Source: Actinobacillus suis ATCC 33415 (GTDB lineage Bacteria; Pseudomonadota; Gammaproteobacteria; Enterobacterales; Pasteurellaceae). Taken from it: a stretch of 64,000 nucleotides of DNA. The translations under genes were made by a program, and so were the position numbers. Shown piece after piece: positions 15,488-24,068 of this stretch. Location of the stretch: contig NZ_CP009159.1 in assembly GCF_000739435.1 (NCBI RefSeq), forward strand, positions 2,126,001-2,190,000, read 5' to 3'. The stretch's first letter is position 1, and every line of letters begins with the position of its first letter. Below the pieces are notes generated by a model. It ran no database searches and was not told the DNA's origin. It saw only the letters and a program-made list of their open reading frames with translations.

Positions 15488-17128
15488 ATGAACAAAAATC
15501 CTATTGCATTAAATCCTATTTGGCTCAGTGATGATTTTTTCCAGCGAGTAACACAAATTTCACAGCAATTCCAACAAGATAATGTGAGGTCTGTTGGCTT
15601 ATGGTTAGAAGATGCCGCCCAATTTGCTTGCGTCTTATTAGCTTGTTTCCGTGCCGATGTGAAGGTGTTATTGCCCCCTAACTTGTTGGACGAAAATCAG
15701 ATCTGGCTACAACAAAATGCCGATTTCCTATTTGATGGCATTCGTTTCCAAAGCTATGGGCATTTACAAAAAGTTGTGGATTTTTTACCGCTTGTAGATT
15801 GGCAATGCCAGACAGAAGTTTGGTTAAAAACCTCAGGCAGCAGTGGTGAGGCAAAGATTTTAAAGAAAACCGCTTCACTTTTATGGCAAGAGGCAATTGA
15901 GGTCGGCAAGTTTTTACCTTTCCAACAAAATGGTACCCATACAATCGGTAGTGTAAGCGTTCAGCATTTTTATGGTTTGACGTATCGAGTTTTGATTCCA
16001 CTTTGGCATTTCTTGGAAGGACGAGCATGGACAATAGGTCGTGAGCAATTAGTTTATCCCGAATATTTATTGGCGGAAAGTAAGCAGAGTTCGCAGTGTT
16101 TATGGATCACGAGTCCAGCTTTACTTTCTCGTTTAAATTTGGCATTACCTCATTTAGCGGAACAACATGTTGTTGGAGTTATTTCGTCCGGTGGTGCGTT
16201 AGACGAGCAACTTGCCGAACAAGTTCAGACGGCAATGCGTTGTCCCGTATTAGAGGGCTATGGCAGTACGGAAACAGGTTGTATCGCTTTTCGTCAGCCT
16301 TATCAGCACTGGAAGCCTTTGCAAGATGTACATTTAGGTACAAATGAGCAGCAAGCGTTATGGGTTGAATCTAGCCGTACGCAAGGGAGAGAGCAAACAG
16401 CAGATGCCGTGGAATTTTTTGGTGATGGATTTGAATTATTAGGACGTCTAGATCGCATTGTTAAATTGGGTGATAAAAGAGTGTCATTAGTGAAAATTGA
16501 ACAGGATTTATTAAAGCACTCATGGGTTGCTGATGCTTATGTCGCACAACACCCTGAGAAACAGCGAGCGGTAGCATGGTTGGCATTGAGTGATGAGGGC
16601 ATTGATTGTTTACGTGAGAATGGCCGTAAATATTTGACGGATCATTTGAAACAAACACTTGCTATGACACAAGAAAAATTTGCTTTACCACGTTATTGGC
16701 GTTTAACCGACAAGTTACCTCGCAATGCTCAATCTAAAATCTTGCGCCAAGATTTCGAGTCTGTTTGTCAACACAATGTTTGTGATCCAATCTGGTTGCA
16801 TACGATTGAACAAGACAATTCTCTTGAATTAATAGGAAAAGTGCCACTAGATTTGCATTATTTTAAAGGGCATTTCGCAAATTTTCCGTTGGTACCGGGA
16901 GTAATTGAGTTGCAATGGGTAATAGAACAACTCCCTCGCTTATTACAGAGAGAAATTGAAATTGAGCGAGTGGATAATTTGAAATTCCAACAGTTTTTAC
17001 GTCCGCATGATGACGTACATTTAACACTTAATTGGGATGTTGTAAAACAGCGGGTAAAATTTCAGTTGAAAGGTAACGGTGAGATTTGTGCAAGCGGTCT
17101 AATTATCGAGAAAAAATGCGGAGCATAG
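15488..17128 (+). CDS. AMP-ligase fused to a hotdog-fold dehydratase (ApeH-ApeI-like)
   Basis: 546 residues in two parts. Residues 1-430 form an AMP-ligase with KTSGSSGEAK (114-123), YGSTETG, GRLDRIVKLGDKRVSL and KLPRNAQSKI. Residues 435-546 form a hotdog domain with GHFANFPLVPG (candidate catalytic His462), as in FabZ/FabA-like ApeI dehydratases. The fusion joins starter activation with the 3-hydroxyacyl-ACP dehydration step. The ligase half is a paralogue of the product of 13601-14944, on the other side of the membrane-protein gene. Whether both ligases are active cannot be told; the main motifs are intact in both. Confidence 0.87.
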   Translation: MNKNPIALNPIWLSDDFFQRVTQISQQFQQDNVRSVGLWLEDAAQFACVLLACFRADVKVLLPPNLLDENQIWLQQNADFLFDGIRFQSYGHLQKVVDFLPLVDWQCQTEVWLKTSGSSGEAKILKKTASLLWQEAIEVGKFLPFQQNGTHTIGSVSVQHFYGLTYRVLIPLWHFLEGRAWTIGREQLVYPEYLLAESKQSSQCLWITSPALLSRLNLALPHLAEQHVVGVISSGGALDEQLAEQVQTAMRCPVLEGYGSTETGCIAFRQPYQHWKPLQDVHLGTNEQQALWVESSRTQGREQTADAVEFFGDGFELLGRLDRIVKLGDKRVSLVKIEQDLLKHSWVADAYVAQHPEKQRAVAWLALSDEGIDCLRENGRKYLTDHLKQTLAMTQEKFALPRYWRLTDKLPRNAQSKILRQDFESVCQHNVCDPIWLHTIEQDNSLELIGKVPLDLHYFKGHFANFPLVPGVIELQWVIEQLPRLLQREIEIERVDNLKFQQFLRPHDDVHLTLNWDVVKQRVKFQLKGNGEICASGLIIEKKCGA

Positions 17129-17130
17129 CC

Positions 17131-17859
17131 ATGGCAGAGAAATCTAACATTGTTGCATTAATACCTCATTATAATCACGTTAATACGATTGCGAAGGTCA
17201 TTGAGCAATTGCTAGGGTTTGGTTTGCCAGTATTAGTTGTAGATGACGGTTCGAATGATGCTCAGCAACAAATATTGAAACAGATAACTCAACAGCCAAA
17301 TGTATCCGTCGTATTCCGCTCACAGAACGGGGGAAAAGGTGCGGCAGTTAAAACAGGGTTACAATGGGCTTATCAGCAAGGTTTTACGCATGCAATACAA
17401 GTCGATGCGGACGGGCAACACAATTTAGCTGATATTGAAGCAATGGTGGAAATATCTAAGCAACATTCAACGGCGCTTATTTGTGGTAAACCGATTTATG
17501 GTATTGATGCGCCTAAAGCACGTTTGTATGGACGTAAAATCACTAATTTCTGGATTGCGATAAATACCTTATCAACTCAGATTGAAGATGGAATGTGCGG
17601 TTTTCGTTTGTATCCTTTAGCGTTAGTTGCGCCTATTCTTACTCAAGAAAAACTAGGTAATCGAATGGATTTTGATATTGAAATTCTTGTACATTGCCAG
17701 TGGCGTAAGATACCAATGATTTGGGTAGAAACTCCCGTAAAATATGATGAAGATGGCGTATCTCATTTTAGAGGTTGGGATGATAATTGGCTGATTAGTA
17801 AAATGCATGCCCGATTGTTTTTCGGGATGTTGGGTCGAGTGTTTACGGGGAAATTTTAA
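17131..17859 (+). CDS. Glycosyltransferase family 2 (ApeJ-like)
   Basis: 242 residues from ATG 17131, two bases after the preceding stop; the reading that starts at 17086 overlaps the ligase gene and is not needed. GT-A fold features: VALIPHYNH at the N-terminus, VLVVDDGSND (nucleotide-sugar binding), QVDADGQH (DXD-type metal site) and a later EDGMCGFRLYP. It lacks a C-terminal membrane anchor. It may glycosylate the polyene or its lipid carrier. Its stop overlaps the next gene (TAATG). Confidence 0.87.
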   Translation: MAEKSNIVALIPHYNHVNTIAKVIEQLLGFGLPVLVVDDGSNDAQQQILKQITQQPNVSVVFRSQNGGKGAAVKTGLQWAYQQGFTHAIQVDADGQHNLADIEAMVEISKQHSTALICGKPIYGIDAPKARLYGRKITNFWIAINTLSTQIEDGMCGFRLYPLALVAPILTQEKLGNRMDFDIEILVHCQWRKIPMIWVETPVKYDEDGVSHFRGWDDNWLISKMHARLFFGMLGRVFTGKF

Positions 17860-18794
17860 TGACGGTTACTCGAAAGAATCAGCGACACTGGGCGAATCAG
17901 CAAGAGCGAGGAACCCATTTTTTTCTAATGCTAACTCGCCTCATTGTGCAATATTGTCCACTTTGGCTAATCCGCTTTTTTACTTTTTGGGTCGTGTTGT
18001 ATTTTTATTTAACCTCAAGTAAAACTCGCCGATATATTGCAGAATATCAGCAAAATCTGACCGCTTATTTCCCTCAAGTGAGATTAAAAGGAGCGACTAT
18101 TTTTCGTCAATTTCTTGCCTTTGGAGAGGCTATTACAGACCGATTTGCCGTTTGGCAACATCAAATACATTATGCGGATTTAGTGATTGATGATAGCGAA
18201 AATCTCTATGCAGAGATTGATGCTGGCGGAAGAGGGCAAATATTAATTTGTTCTCATTTCGGTAATATTGAAATTTGTCGAGCTTTACTTAATAACGGCC
18301 ATCATCCGAATTTTAAACTCAACGCACTGGTTCATAGCAAACATGCTGAAGCGTTTAACCAAGCATTAGTTGATGCAGGAGCAGATGAATTACCTCTGAT
18401 TCAGGTAGAAGATTTAGATGCGCACATAATGTTGGAGTTGAGTGAGCGGATTGAGCGTGGCGAATGGATCGCTATCGCAGCTGATCGTGTGCCTGTAAGA
18501 GGTGATAAGACCCAAACAGTTAATTTTTTAGGTAAGTTGGCTGAATTTCCAGAAGGAGCATGGTTATTAGCGAGTTTGTTGAAAGCACCGATTAATACGA
18601 TTTTTAGTTTAAAAGAAAATGGCAAATATTGTTTGAAGCTTCGGCATTTTTCTTCGCCTATTAAAGGAAGAGGAAAGATCCGTCAGCAGCAGATTCAACA
18701 AGCTATGCAAGATTATGCAGATTTATTAGCGAATGAATGTGCAAAAAATCCATATTTATGGTTTAATTTTTATGATTTTTGGCAACAAAAATAG
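17859..18794 (+). CDS. LpxL/HtrB-like acyltransferase
   Basis: 311 residues. One N-terminal membrane segment (residues about 33-52) is followed by the lauroyl-acyltransferase motif: His133 and Glu138 in CSHFGNIEICR (HX4E), and AADRVPVRGD near residue 207. This is the Kdo2-lipid A acyltransferase family, but in APE clusters the homologue is thought to act on the polyene. Together with the PlsC-like gene it gives two acyltransferases for product lipidation. Start is the TAATG overlap at 17859. Confidence 0.87.
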   Translation: MTVTRKNQRHWANQQERGTHFFLMLTRLIVQYCPLWLIRFFTFWVVLYFYLTSSKTRRYIAEYQQNLTAYFPQVRLKGATIFRQFLAFGEAITDRFAVWQHQIHYADLVIDDSENLYAEIDAGGRGQILICSHFGNIEICRALLNNGHHPNFKLNALVHSKHAEAFNQALVDAGADELPLIQVEDLDAHIMLELSERIERGEWIAIAADRVPVRGDKTQTVNFLGKLAEFPEGAWLLASLLKAPINTIFSLKENGKYCLKLRHFSSPIKGRGKIRQQQIQQAMQDYADLLANECAKNPYLWFNFYDFWQQK

Positions 18795-18827
18795 TGTATG
18801 CAGTATGGATTCATATAGGAGAACAAC

Positions 18828-19253
18828 ATGAAATTAGTGAAAGTAGCAGGTGTAGTAAGTACCGCATTAATTATGGCAGCGTGTGCCCCTCGTAATACAA
18901 CACATTACTATTCTATTCAGGAAGCGTTAAATTCACCGCAAGCAAAAGAAGTGCTTGATCCAAGTGTAAAACTTTATTTCGGAAAAGCGGCTCCTGGGAA
19001 GGTTATTCGTAAGGGGATCACGACCAATCCAAAAACAAACGCGCTTAATAAAAGTGATTTAGAAGCGTGCCAATGGGCGTTCTTGTCCGCAGTTAAAAAA
19101 TTCCAGGAACGAGCAAAGAAAGAAGGTGCGACTAAAGTAGGTAATTTAGTGAGTTATTATAAGAAGAATGAGTATAAAAGTACCTCACAATTTGAATGTC
19201 ATGCGGGACGCAGTATTGCAGGCGTAGCGTTAAAAGGCGACATTGTGAAATAA
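18828..19253 (+). CDS. Small lipoprotein of the family often labelled 'excinuclease ATPase subunit'
   Basis: 141 residues with a signal peptide and a lipobox-like IMAAC (Cys19). The body has SIQEALNSPQAKEVLD, KLYFG, TNPKTNALNKSDLEACQWAFLS and FECHAGRSIAGVAL, a pattern seen in a group of small secreted proteins that databases commonly name excinuclease ATPase subunit. Nothing in it resembles UvrA: no Walker motif and no zinc finger. Function unknown. A good Shine-Dalgarno (AGGAG) precedes the ATG. Confidence 0.72.
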   Translation: MKLVKVAGVVSTALIMAACAPRNTTHYYSIQEALNSPQAKEVLDPSVKLYFGKAAPGKVIRKGITTNPKTNALNKSDLEACQWAFLSAVKKFQERAKKEGATKVGNLVSYYKKNEYKSTSQFECHAGRSIAGVALKGDIVK

Positions 19254-19265
19254 TTTTTGTAAAAT

Positions 19266-19290
19266 GTGCGGCAATTGACCGCACTTTTTT
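19266..19290 (+). terminator. Hairpin plus T-tract made from a Hin-type uptake core
   Basis: GTGCGG (19266-19271) and CCGCAC (19279-19284) form a 6-bp stem with a 7-base loop, followed by six T. The right arm is part of a perfect Hin-type uptake core (ACCGCACTT). It sits between the lipoprotein and thioesterase genes and may attenuate transcription inside the cluster. Confidence 0.65.
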
Positions 19291-19296
19291 ATATCT

Positions 19297-19752
19297 ATGA
19301 GAATGAAAAAACATATTTATTGTAAGCATCAATCCGAGTATGAGATCCAGTTCTTTGATGTAGATTCAATGAACATTATGTGGCATGGACATTATGTGAA
19401 ATATCTGGAAATGGCTCGTTGTGCCTTTTTGGAAGAAATTAATTATACCTATGATGTTATGCGTCAAAATGGTTTTGCCTATCCGATCGTGGCACTGGAT
19501 TTAAAATATGTCAAACCGGCACTCTTTCGCCAAAGAATTAGAGTGGAACTTGCATTAATTGAATATGAAAGTTGTATTCGTTTTGATTATATTATTGTTG
19601 ATGCGCTAACGGGCGAAAAGTTAACGAAAGGCTCAACGACACAAATGGCAATAGAGATTGAGAGTCGAGAAACACAATTTGAAACACCGTTATCATGGCG
19701 AAATGCTGTGCAAAATTTTGAGGGTTTTCGACCGCTTGTGGGGGAATGTTAA
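19297..19752 (+). CDS. Acyl-CoA/ACP thioesterase, 4HBT hotdog family (ApeK-like)
   Basis: 151 residues. Single hotdog domain with the YEIQFFDVDSMNIMWHGHYVKYLE signature region of 4-hydroxybenzoyl-CoA thioesterases; Asp21 or Asp23 is the candidate catalytic acid. Would release the finished or stalled chain from its carrier. ATG 19303 is an alternative start two codons in. Only 7 bp follow the upstream terminator-like hairpin, so expression may depend on read-through. Confidence 0.85.
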   Translation: MRMKKHIYCKHQSEYEIQFFDVDSMNIMWHGHYVKYLEMARCAFLEEINYTYDVMRQNGFAYPIVALDLKYVKPALFRQRIRVELALIEYESCIRFDYIIVDALTGEKLTKGSTTQMAIEIESRETQFETPLSWRNAVQNFEGFRPLVGEC

Positions 19753-20336
19753 TGAAAAAATATCTACTTTTATTTTTACTTTTCTTTAGTCCACTTTCAT
19801 GGGGCTTTTCTCAAACTGAGCTGATTCAACAATTACAAAAACCTCAATCTATACAAGGTAATTTTATCCAGCAACGCTTTTTAAAATCGCTAGCTAAACC
19901 GATAGTCGCAACAGGAAAATTCACCTTAGTGGCACAAAAAGGGTTGCTCTGGCATATGGAGAAACCTTTTATGAGTCAAATGAAAGTTACCTCTCAAGGG
20001 ATCTCTCAATGGAATGGTTCAACTTGGGTGGCTAATTCGAGTATGGGGCAAGCAGAGCAAATCCAATTATTTTTAGGGTTGCTTAGCGGAGATATATCTG
20101 CATTATCAAGCCAATTTGATTTAAGTCTTACCGGAACTGCTTCAAATTGGCAGTTATCGCTCAAACCAAGCAGTTTATTGATGCAACAAATTTTCGAAAA
20201 AATTACTCTTGAAGGCAGTAATATTGTGAGTTCGATCGAATTGAAAGAAAAACAAGGTGATCGAACAGTTATTAAGTTTAGCAAACATCAGCTGAACCAG
20301 CCGCTCGCAGAAAGTATTTTATCAGCCCTACAATAA
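19752..20336 (+). CDS. LolA-like outer membrane lipoprotein carrier family protein (ApeL-like)
   Basis: 194 residues from ATG 19752 (TAATG overlap with the thioesterase stop). Signal peptide of about 19 residues (KKYLLLFLLFFSPLSWG), then the LolA-type half-barrel region: SIQGNFIQQRFLKSL, GKFTLVAQKGLLWHMEKPF and QWNGSTW. Periplasmic. In APE systems a LolA-like protein is thought to carry the hydrophobic polyene across the periplasm, working with the MMPL exporter encoded next. Confidence 0.85.
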   Translation: MKKYLLLFLLFFSPLSWGFSQTELIQQLQKPQSIQGNFIQQRFLKSLAKPIVATGKFTLVAQKGLLWHMEKPFMSQMKVTSQGISQWNGSTWVANSSMGQAEQIQLFLGLLSGDISALSSQFDLSLTGTASNWQLSLKPSSLLMQQIFEKITLEGSNIVSSIELKEKQGDRTVIKFSKHQLNQPLAESILSALQ

Positions 20337-20345
20337 GTAAAATTT

Positions 20346-22619
20346 ATGCAAAAAATGACCGCTTACCGCATATTATATGCGGTATTTTTATTCGTGATTT
20401 TCACATTATTTGGTATACAGAAATTAGCCTCATCATGGTTTGAGAGCGATTTACGATCACTTTTGCCCCAAACTCAGCAGTGGTCAAGTGTACAGATGGA
20501 AGCTGATTATCGACAAGAACAGCAACTTAATCGTCAGATCATTGCACTTGTGGGACATGCTGATGCTAAGCTGGCTTTTTCTATTGCAACAGAAATAAGC
20601 TCACAGTGGCAAGAAAGTGGGCTATTTGAGCAAATTTATTCCAAAACAGAACCTAATCTCGCCCAGTTTAAAGCAGAAATCCAATTATTAAAATGGGCTG
20701 TATTACCAAAGGAAATTAAGTCTCAATTATTAGACACGCCACAAACTTATTTTCAAGCGTATGCGGAACAGATTGTTAATCCATTTAAACAAAACCAACT
20801 GGTTTCATTTGAGCAAGATTGGCTGGGGGTTGGGCGGTTTGTTATACCACAAGCTCAGCAGCTATCTAATATGCGCTGGAATGCGGAAAATGGCATGATT
20901 TTTACGGAAAATCAGTCCAAAACATGGGTTATGTTGCGAGCTGAGTTAAAGCAATCTGATTTATTGAATACCGAACAATCCTTACCAAGTTTATTAGCAG
21001 AAAATCGCCGATATGCCACTGCATTACAAGCAGAATTAAATGTTACCGGTACATCATTATTTGCTATGGTTGCTAAACAGCAGGCAGAAAGTGAAAGCAC
21101 ATTTATGAGTAGTCTTGGTGTTAGCTTAACCCTTATCCTATTAATCGCTGTTTTTCGTTCTTGGCGAGTATTATCGCTGTTTATTCCTATTTTAATTGGT
21201 ATGGGAGCCGGAATTGCCGTTACGGTATTTTTGTTAGGAAAAATTCACTTACTAACACTTGTTATCGGTACCAGTTTAGTAGGTGTGCTAATTGACTTTC
21301 CGTTACATTGGTTAGCCTCTTCATTATCAGTTCGTAATTGGCAAGCTGAACAAGCAATGAAAGATCATCAATTCACTTTCTTTATTAGTTTGATGGTGAC
21401 TTTACTGGGTTATGGTCTGCTTTGGTTTACGGATTTACCGATATTAAAACAAACAGCTTTATTCTCTGCTGTAGCATTGGTAGCGGCAATTATCGCTACA
21501 ATATTGTTTTTACCACCAATGTTTGTTCGTGTAGATTTTTCTCGCCGGCCTCGTTTTCCTATAGATAATATTAAATTACCGATGTTATTAAAGCATAAAG
21601 GTATAAAGATATTATTTTGTTTACTCGTCATCACTGGTGTATTTCGTTCGGAATGGCAGGATGATATTCGTCAGTGGGTTGCTCTGCCACATGGGATGTT
21701 ACAGGAAGCACAAAAAATTAGTGAGTTAACTGGAATTGATTTAGGTAGCCAATATTTTCTTATTGTTGCAGATAATGATGAACAATTATTAGCCAAGACC
21801 GAATTACTGTCGCAGAGGCTTACTACGTTAGGTCAGTCTCATCAAGCATTGAGCCAATGGCTTAGTTCCGAGCAAGAACAGCAACAATTCAAGTTGCAAT
21901 TGAGTGCAAAAATTCAACCGCTTGCATATCAACCGCTAATTGAATTGGGAGTGGAGAGCGAGGAAATAATACAATCCATCCATCAATTACAAAGACAATC
22001 GCCAGTTTCTTTACAGCAAGCCTTAAATACAAAATTGGGACAGGGGTGGAAAACACTCTATCTTGGTAAATTAAGTTCGAATCAAGTTGCTACTTTAATT
22101 AAAATTAAGCAAATGCAGAGTGCTGAACATTTATCTGCTTTGGCGAATAACAAAGATATCTTTTGGCAAGATAAACGAGCTTACTTAAATCAGGCATTTC
22201 AACAGACACGGAACGATGCCGCTTGGTTAAAAGGCGTATCGTTTTTACTTGCAGGTTTAGTATTATGGTGTTTGTTTGGACGAAAAGCGGCCGTTCAAAT
22301 ATTAGTACCTCCAATCATAGCGATTGTAACAACGGTTGCAATATTTGGTTGGCTTGCATTACCAATCACGTTATTTACGATGTTCGGCTTGCTGTTGGTT
22401 TCTGCAATTGGTATTGATTATACAGCTTATATGCAACACTCAGCAGAAAATTTAGCCACAAAAATAACCGCTATTTTGTTGGCGGCTACTACTACAATGA
22501 TTTCTTTTTGTTTATTGGCGTTTAGCGCCACACCTGCAGTAGCAAGTTTTGGGTTAAGTGTGAGTATTGGTCTCGGCATCTGCGTCTGCATTATTTTTAG
22601 TCGAAAATATATATTTTAG
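20346..22619 (+). CDS. MMPL-family exporter (ApeM-like)
   Basis: 757 residues. One membrane segment at the N-terminus, a large periplasmic domain, a cluster of five or six segments (about residues 258-400), a second periplasmic domain and a second cluster from about residue 630, the two-fold RND/MMPL layout. It probably moves the lipidated polyene from the inner membrane. The C-terminus ends abruptly inside the last hydrophobic stretch (GICVCIIFSRKYIF), slightly shorter than I would expect. It is the last gene of the cluster, and its stop lies only 20 bp before the rplJ promoter. Confidence 0.87.
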   Translation: MQKMTAYRILYAVFLFVIFTLFGIQKLASSWFESDLRSLLPQTQQWSSVQMEADYRQEQQLNRQIIALVGHADAKLAFSIATEISSQWQESGLFEQIYSKTEPNLAQFKAEIQLLKWAVLPKEIKSQLLDTPQTYFQAYAEQIVNPFKQNQLVSFEQDWLGVGRFVIPQAQQLSNMRWNAENGMIFTENQSKTWVMLRAELKQSDLLNTEQSLPSLLAENRRYATALQAELNVTGTSLFAMVAKQQAESESTFMSSLGVSLTLILLIAVFRSWRVLSLFIPILIGMGAGIAVTVFLLGKIHLLTLVIGTSLVGVLIDFPLHWLASSLSVRNWQAEQAMKDHQFTFFISLMVTLLGYGLLWFTDLPILKQTALFSAVALVAAIIATILFLPPMFVRVDFSRRPRFPIDNIKLPMLLKHKGIKILFCLLVITGVFRSEWQDDIRQWVALPHGMLQEAQKISELTGIDLGSQYFLIVADNDEQLLAKTELLSQRLTTLGQSHQALSQWLSSEQEQQQFKLQLSAKIQPLAYQPLIELGVESEEIIQSIHQLQRQSPVSLQQALNTKLGQGWKTLYLGKLSSNQVATLIKIKQMQSAEHLSALANNKDIFWQDKRAYLNQAFQQTRNDAAWLKGVSFLLAGLVLWCLFGRKAAVQILVPPIIAIVTTVAIFGWLALPITLFTMFGLLLVSAIGIDYTAYMQHSAENLATKITAILLAATTTMISFCLLAFSATPAVASFGLSVSIGLGICVCIIFSRKYIF

Positions 22620-22639
22620 TGAGGACAAGCAAATACCAC

Positions 22640-22668
22640 TTTACACGTTTAAAAAATCAGCGTAGAAT
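22640..22668 (+). promoter_or_regulatory. rplJ promoter
   Basis: TTTACA (22640-22645), a 17-bp spacer and TAGAAT (22663-22668). Downstream lies the L10 leader. It begins 20 bp after the MMPL gene stop. Confidence 0.7.
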
Positions 22669-22689
22669 TTGCGACCTATTTTGCAGTAT

Positions 22690-22890
22690 TGCAAATATTG
22701 ATGGTGCTTGCCTATCAAGCCCCGTCCAAGACCGTAGGTGAAATGATGTTAATCATCTCTTAATTTGGCCTACGTAGATGGTGAACAGACAGAATTTTCT
22801 GCTTCTGGACACCTTAGGCTCAGAAGATTGCTACTTGCGATGCAAGCGGTGAGTTTTTTGAGGTTTTTTGTAAATTCCACTTTGGTGGAG
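22690..22890 (+). ncRNA. Ribosomal protein L10 leader
   Basis: The 5' untranslated region of rplJ. It contains the conserved pieces of the L10 leader: CCGTAGGTGA pairing with a later GGCCTACGTAGA, then GGTGAACAGACAG and a hairpin near CTTCTGGACACCTTAGG. Known role: L10-(L12)4 binds this RNA and represses translation of rplJ-rplL. Boundaries are approximate. Confidence 0.75.
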
Positions 22891-22910
22891 TGTATCAGGA
22901 GCTAAAACCA

Positions 22911-23402
22911 ATGGCATTAAATCTTCAAGACAAACAAGCGATTGTTGCTGAAGTAAACGAAGCTGCCAAAGGTGCCCTTTCAGCTGTTGTTGCGGATTCT
23001 CGTGGCGTAACAGTTGAGAAAATGACTGAGTTACGTAAATCTGCTCGTGAAGCTGGTGTAACAATGCGTGTTGTACGTAATACTTTATTACGTCGTGCGG
23101 TTGAAGGCACAGATTTCGAGTGCTTAAAAGATACGTTTACTGGTCCGACTCTTATCGCATTCTCTCATGAACACCCGGGCGCAGCAGCTCGTTTGTTCAC
23201 TGAATTTGCGAAAGCAAACAAAGAGTTTGAACTTAAAGGTGCAGCCTTTGAAGGTAAAGTACAAGATGTAGAATTCTTAGCTACATTACCAACTTACGAA
23301 GAAGCAATTGCACGTTTAATGGGCACAATGAAAGAAGCTGCGGCAGGCAAACTTGTTCGCACTCTTGCGGCATTACGCGACAAATTACAAGAAGCTGCAT
23401 AA
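22911..23402 (+). CDS. rplJ: 50S ribosomal protein L10
   Basis: 163 residues from ATG 22911 ([12 protein letters not shown]), with the Shine-Dalgarno AGGAGC a few bases upstream; the reading from 22890 is longer than the family allows. Typical motifs: [19 protein letters not shown] and [12 protein letters not shown]. Forms the stalk base with L7/L12 and autoregulates the operon through the leader. Confidence 0.98.
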   Translation: MALNLQDKQAIVAEVNEAAKGALSAVVADSRGVTVEKMTELRKSAREAGVTMRVVRNTLLRRAVEGTDFECLKDTFTGPTLIAFSHEHPGAAARLFTEFAKANKEFELKGAAFEGKVQDVEFLATLPTYEEAIARLMGTMKEAAAGKLVRTLAALRDKLQEAA

Positions 23403-23462
23403 TTTTTAGCAGAAAACTTCTTAACTCGTTTAACAACTTATTTACTTTAGGAATTGATTGTC

Positions 23463-23831
23463 ATGTCATTAACTAACGAACAATTAATCGAAGCGATCGC
23501 TTCAAAATCAGTATCAGAAATCGTTGAATTAATCGCAGCGATGGAAGAAAAATTCGGTGTTTCAGCAGCGGCAGCAGTAGCAGCAGCTCCAGCAGCAGGC
23601 GCAGCGGCAGCAGAAGAGAAAACTGAATTCGACGTAATCCTTGCTAACGCAGGTGCAAACAAAGTTGCTGTAATCAAAGCAGTACGTGGTGCAACTGGCT
23701 TAGGCTTAAAAGAAGCTAAAGACTTAGTTGAATCTGCACCAGCAGCATTAAAAGAAGGCATCTCTAAAGCTGAAGCTGATGCACTTAAGAAAGAATTAGA
23801 AGAAGCTGGCGCACAAGTAGAAATCAAATAA
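23463..23831 (+). CDS. rplL: 50S ribosomal protein L7/L12
   Basis: 122 residues from ATG 23463 ([15 protein letters not shown]). N-terminal dimerisation domain, an Ala-rich hinge (about residues 36-54) and the C-terminal factor-binding domain with [25 protein letters not shown]. Present in several copies per ribosome and recruits translational GTPases. 60 bp after rplJ. Confidence 0.98.
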   Translation: MSLTNEQLIEAIASKSVSEIVELIAAMEEKFGVSAAAAVAAAPAAGAAAAEEKTEFDVILANAGANKVAVIKAVRGATGLGLKEAKDLVESAPAALKEGISKAEADALKKELEEAGAQVEIK

Positions 23832-23865
23832 TTTTTGATTTAACTTTTCCAGAACTTCAAGTTCA

Positions 23866-23904
23866 GAAAAAGCCAACGAGAAATCGTTGGCTTTTTCGTT
23901 TTTA
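23866..23904 (+). terminator. Terminator/attenuator after rplL
   Basis: AAAAGCCAACG and CGTTGGCTTTT form an 11-bp stem around a six-base loop, followed by more T. In many bacteria a partial terminator here sets the ratio of ribosomal proteins to RNA polymerase. Confidence 0.85.
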
Positions 23905-24017
23905 TTAAGCGGTGAAGGTGCAGATTTATTGTTTAGCAAGAGAGCTTTCATACGAAAAAAGTACTTTAGGCGTTATCATTGCAAACGGTTAAAATTTTCC
24001 CGTTTTTTGCAACAGGA

Positions 24018-24047
24018 TTGACCAAAATTGCGAATCTCTGCTATAAT
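24018..24047 (+). promoter_or_regulatory. Strong rpoB promoter
   Basis: TTGACC (24018-24023), an 18-bp spacer and a perfect TATAAT (24042-24047). It lies 258 bp before rpoB in the 473-bp rplL-rpoB gap. The rest of this gap holds the two hairpins annotated here and about 200 bp of leader in which I see nothing more. Confidence 0.75.
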
Positions 24048-24068
24048 TACCAACCATTTTTGCATTCC

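Noticed and set aside
18828-19253. Excinuclease ATPase subunit
   Set aside because: The name is attached to this small family in databases, but the protein is a secreted lipoprotein without any ATPase motif.
20346-22619. Frameshift at the 3' end of the MMPL gene
   Set aside because: The other frames after 22560 give no better C-terminus, so the short end is kept as it is, though a slight truncation remains possible.
23447-23827. 126-codon Ala/Ser-rich minus-strand frame
   Set aside because: Exact antisense of rplL, whose Ala-rich hinge leaves the opposite strand open.
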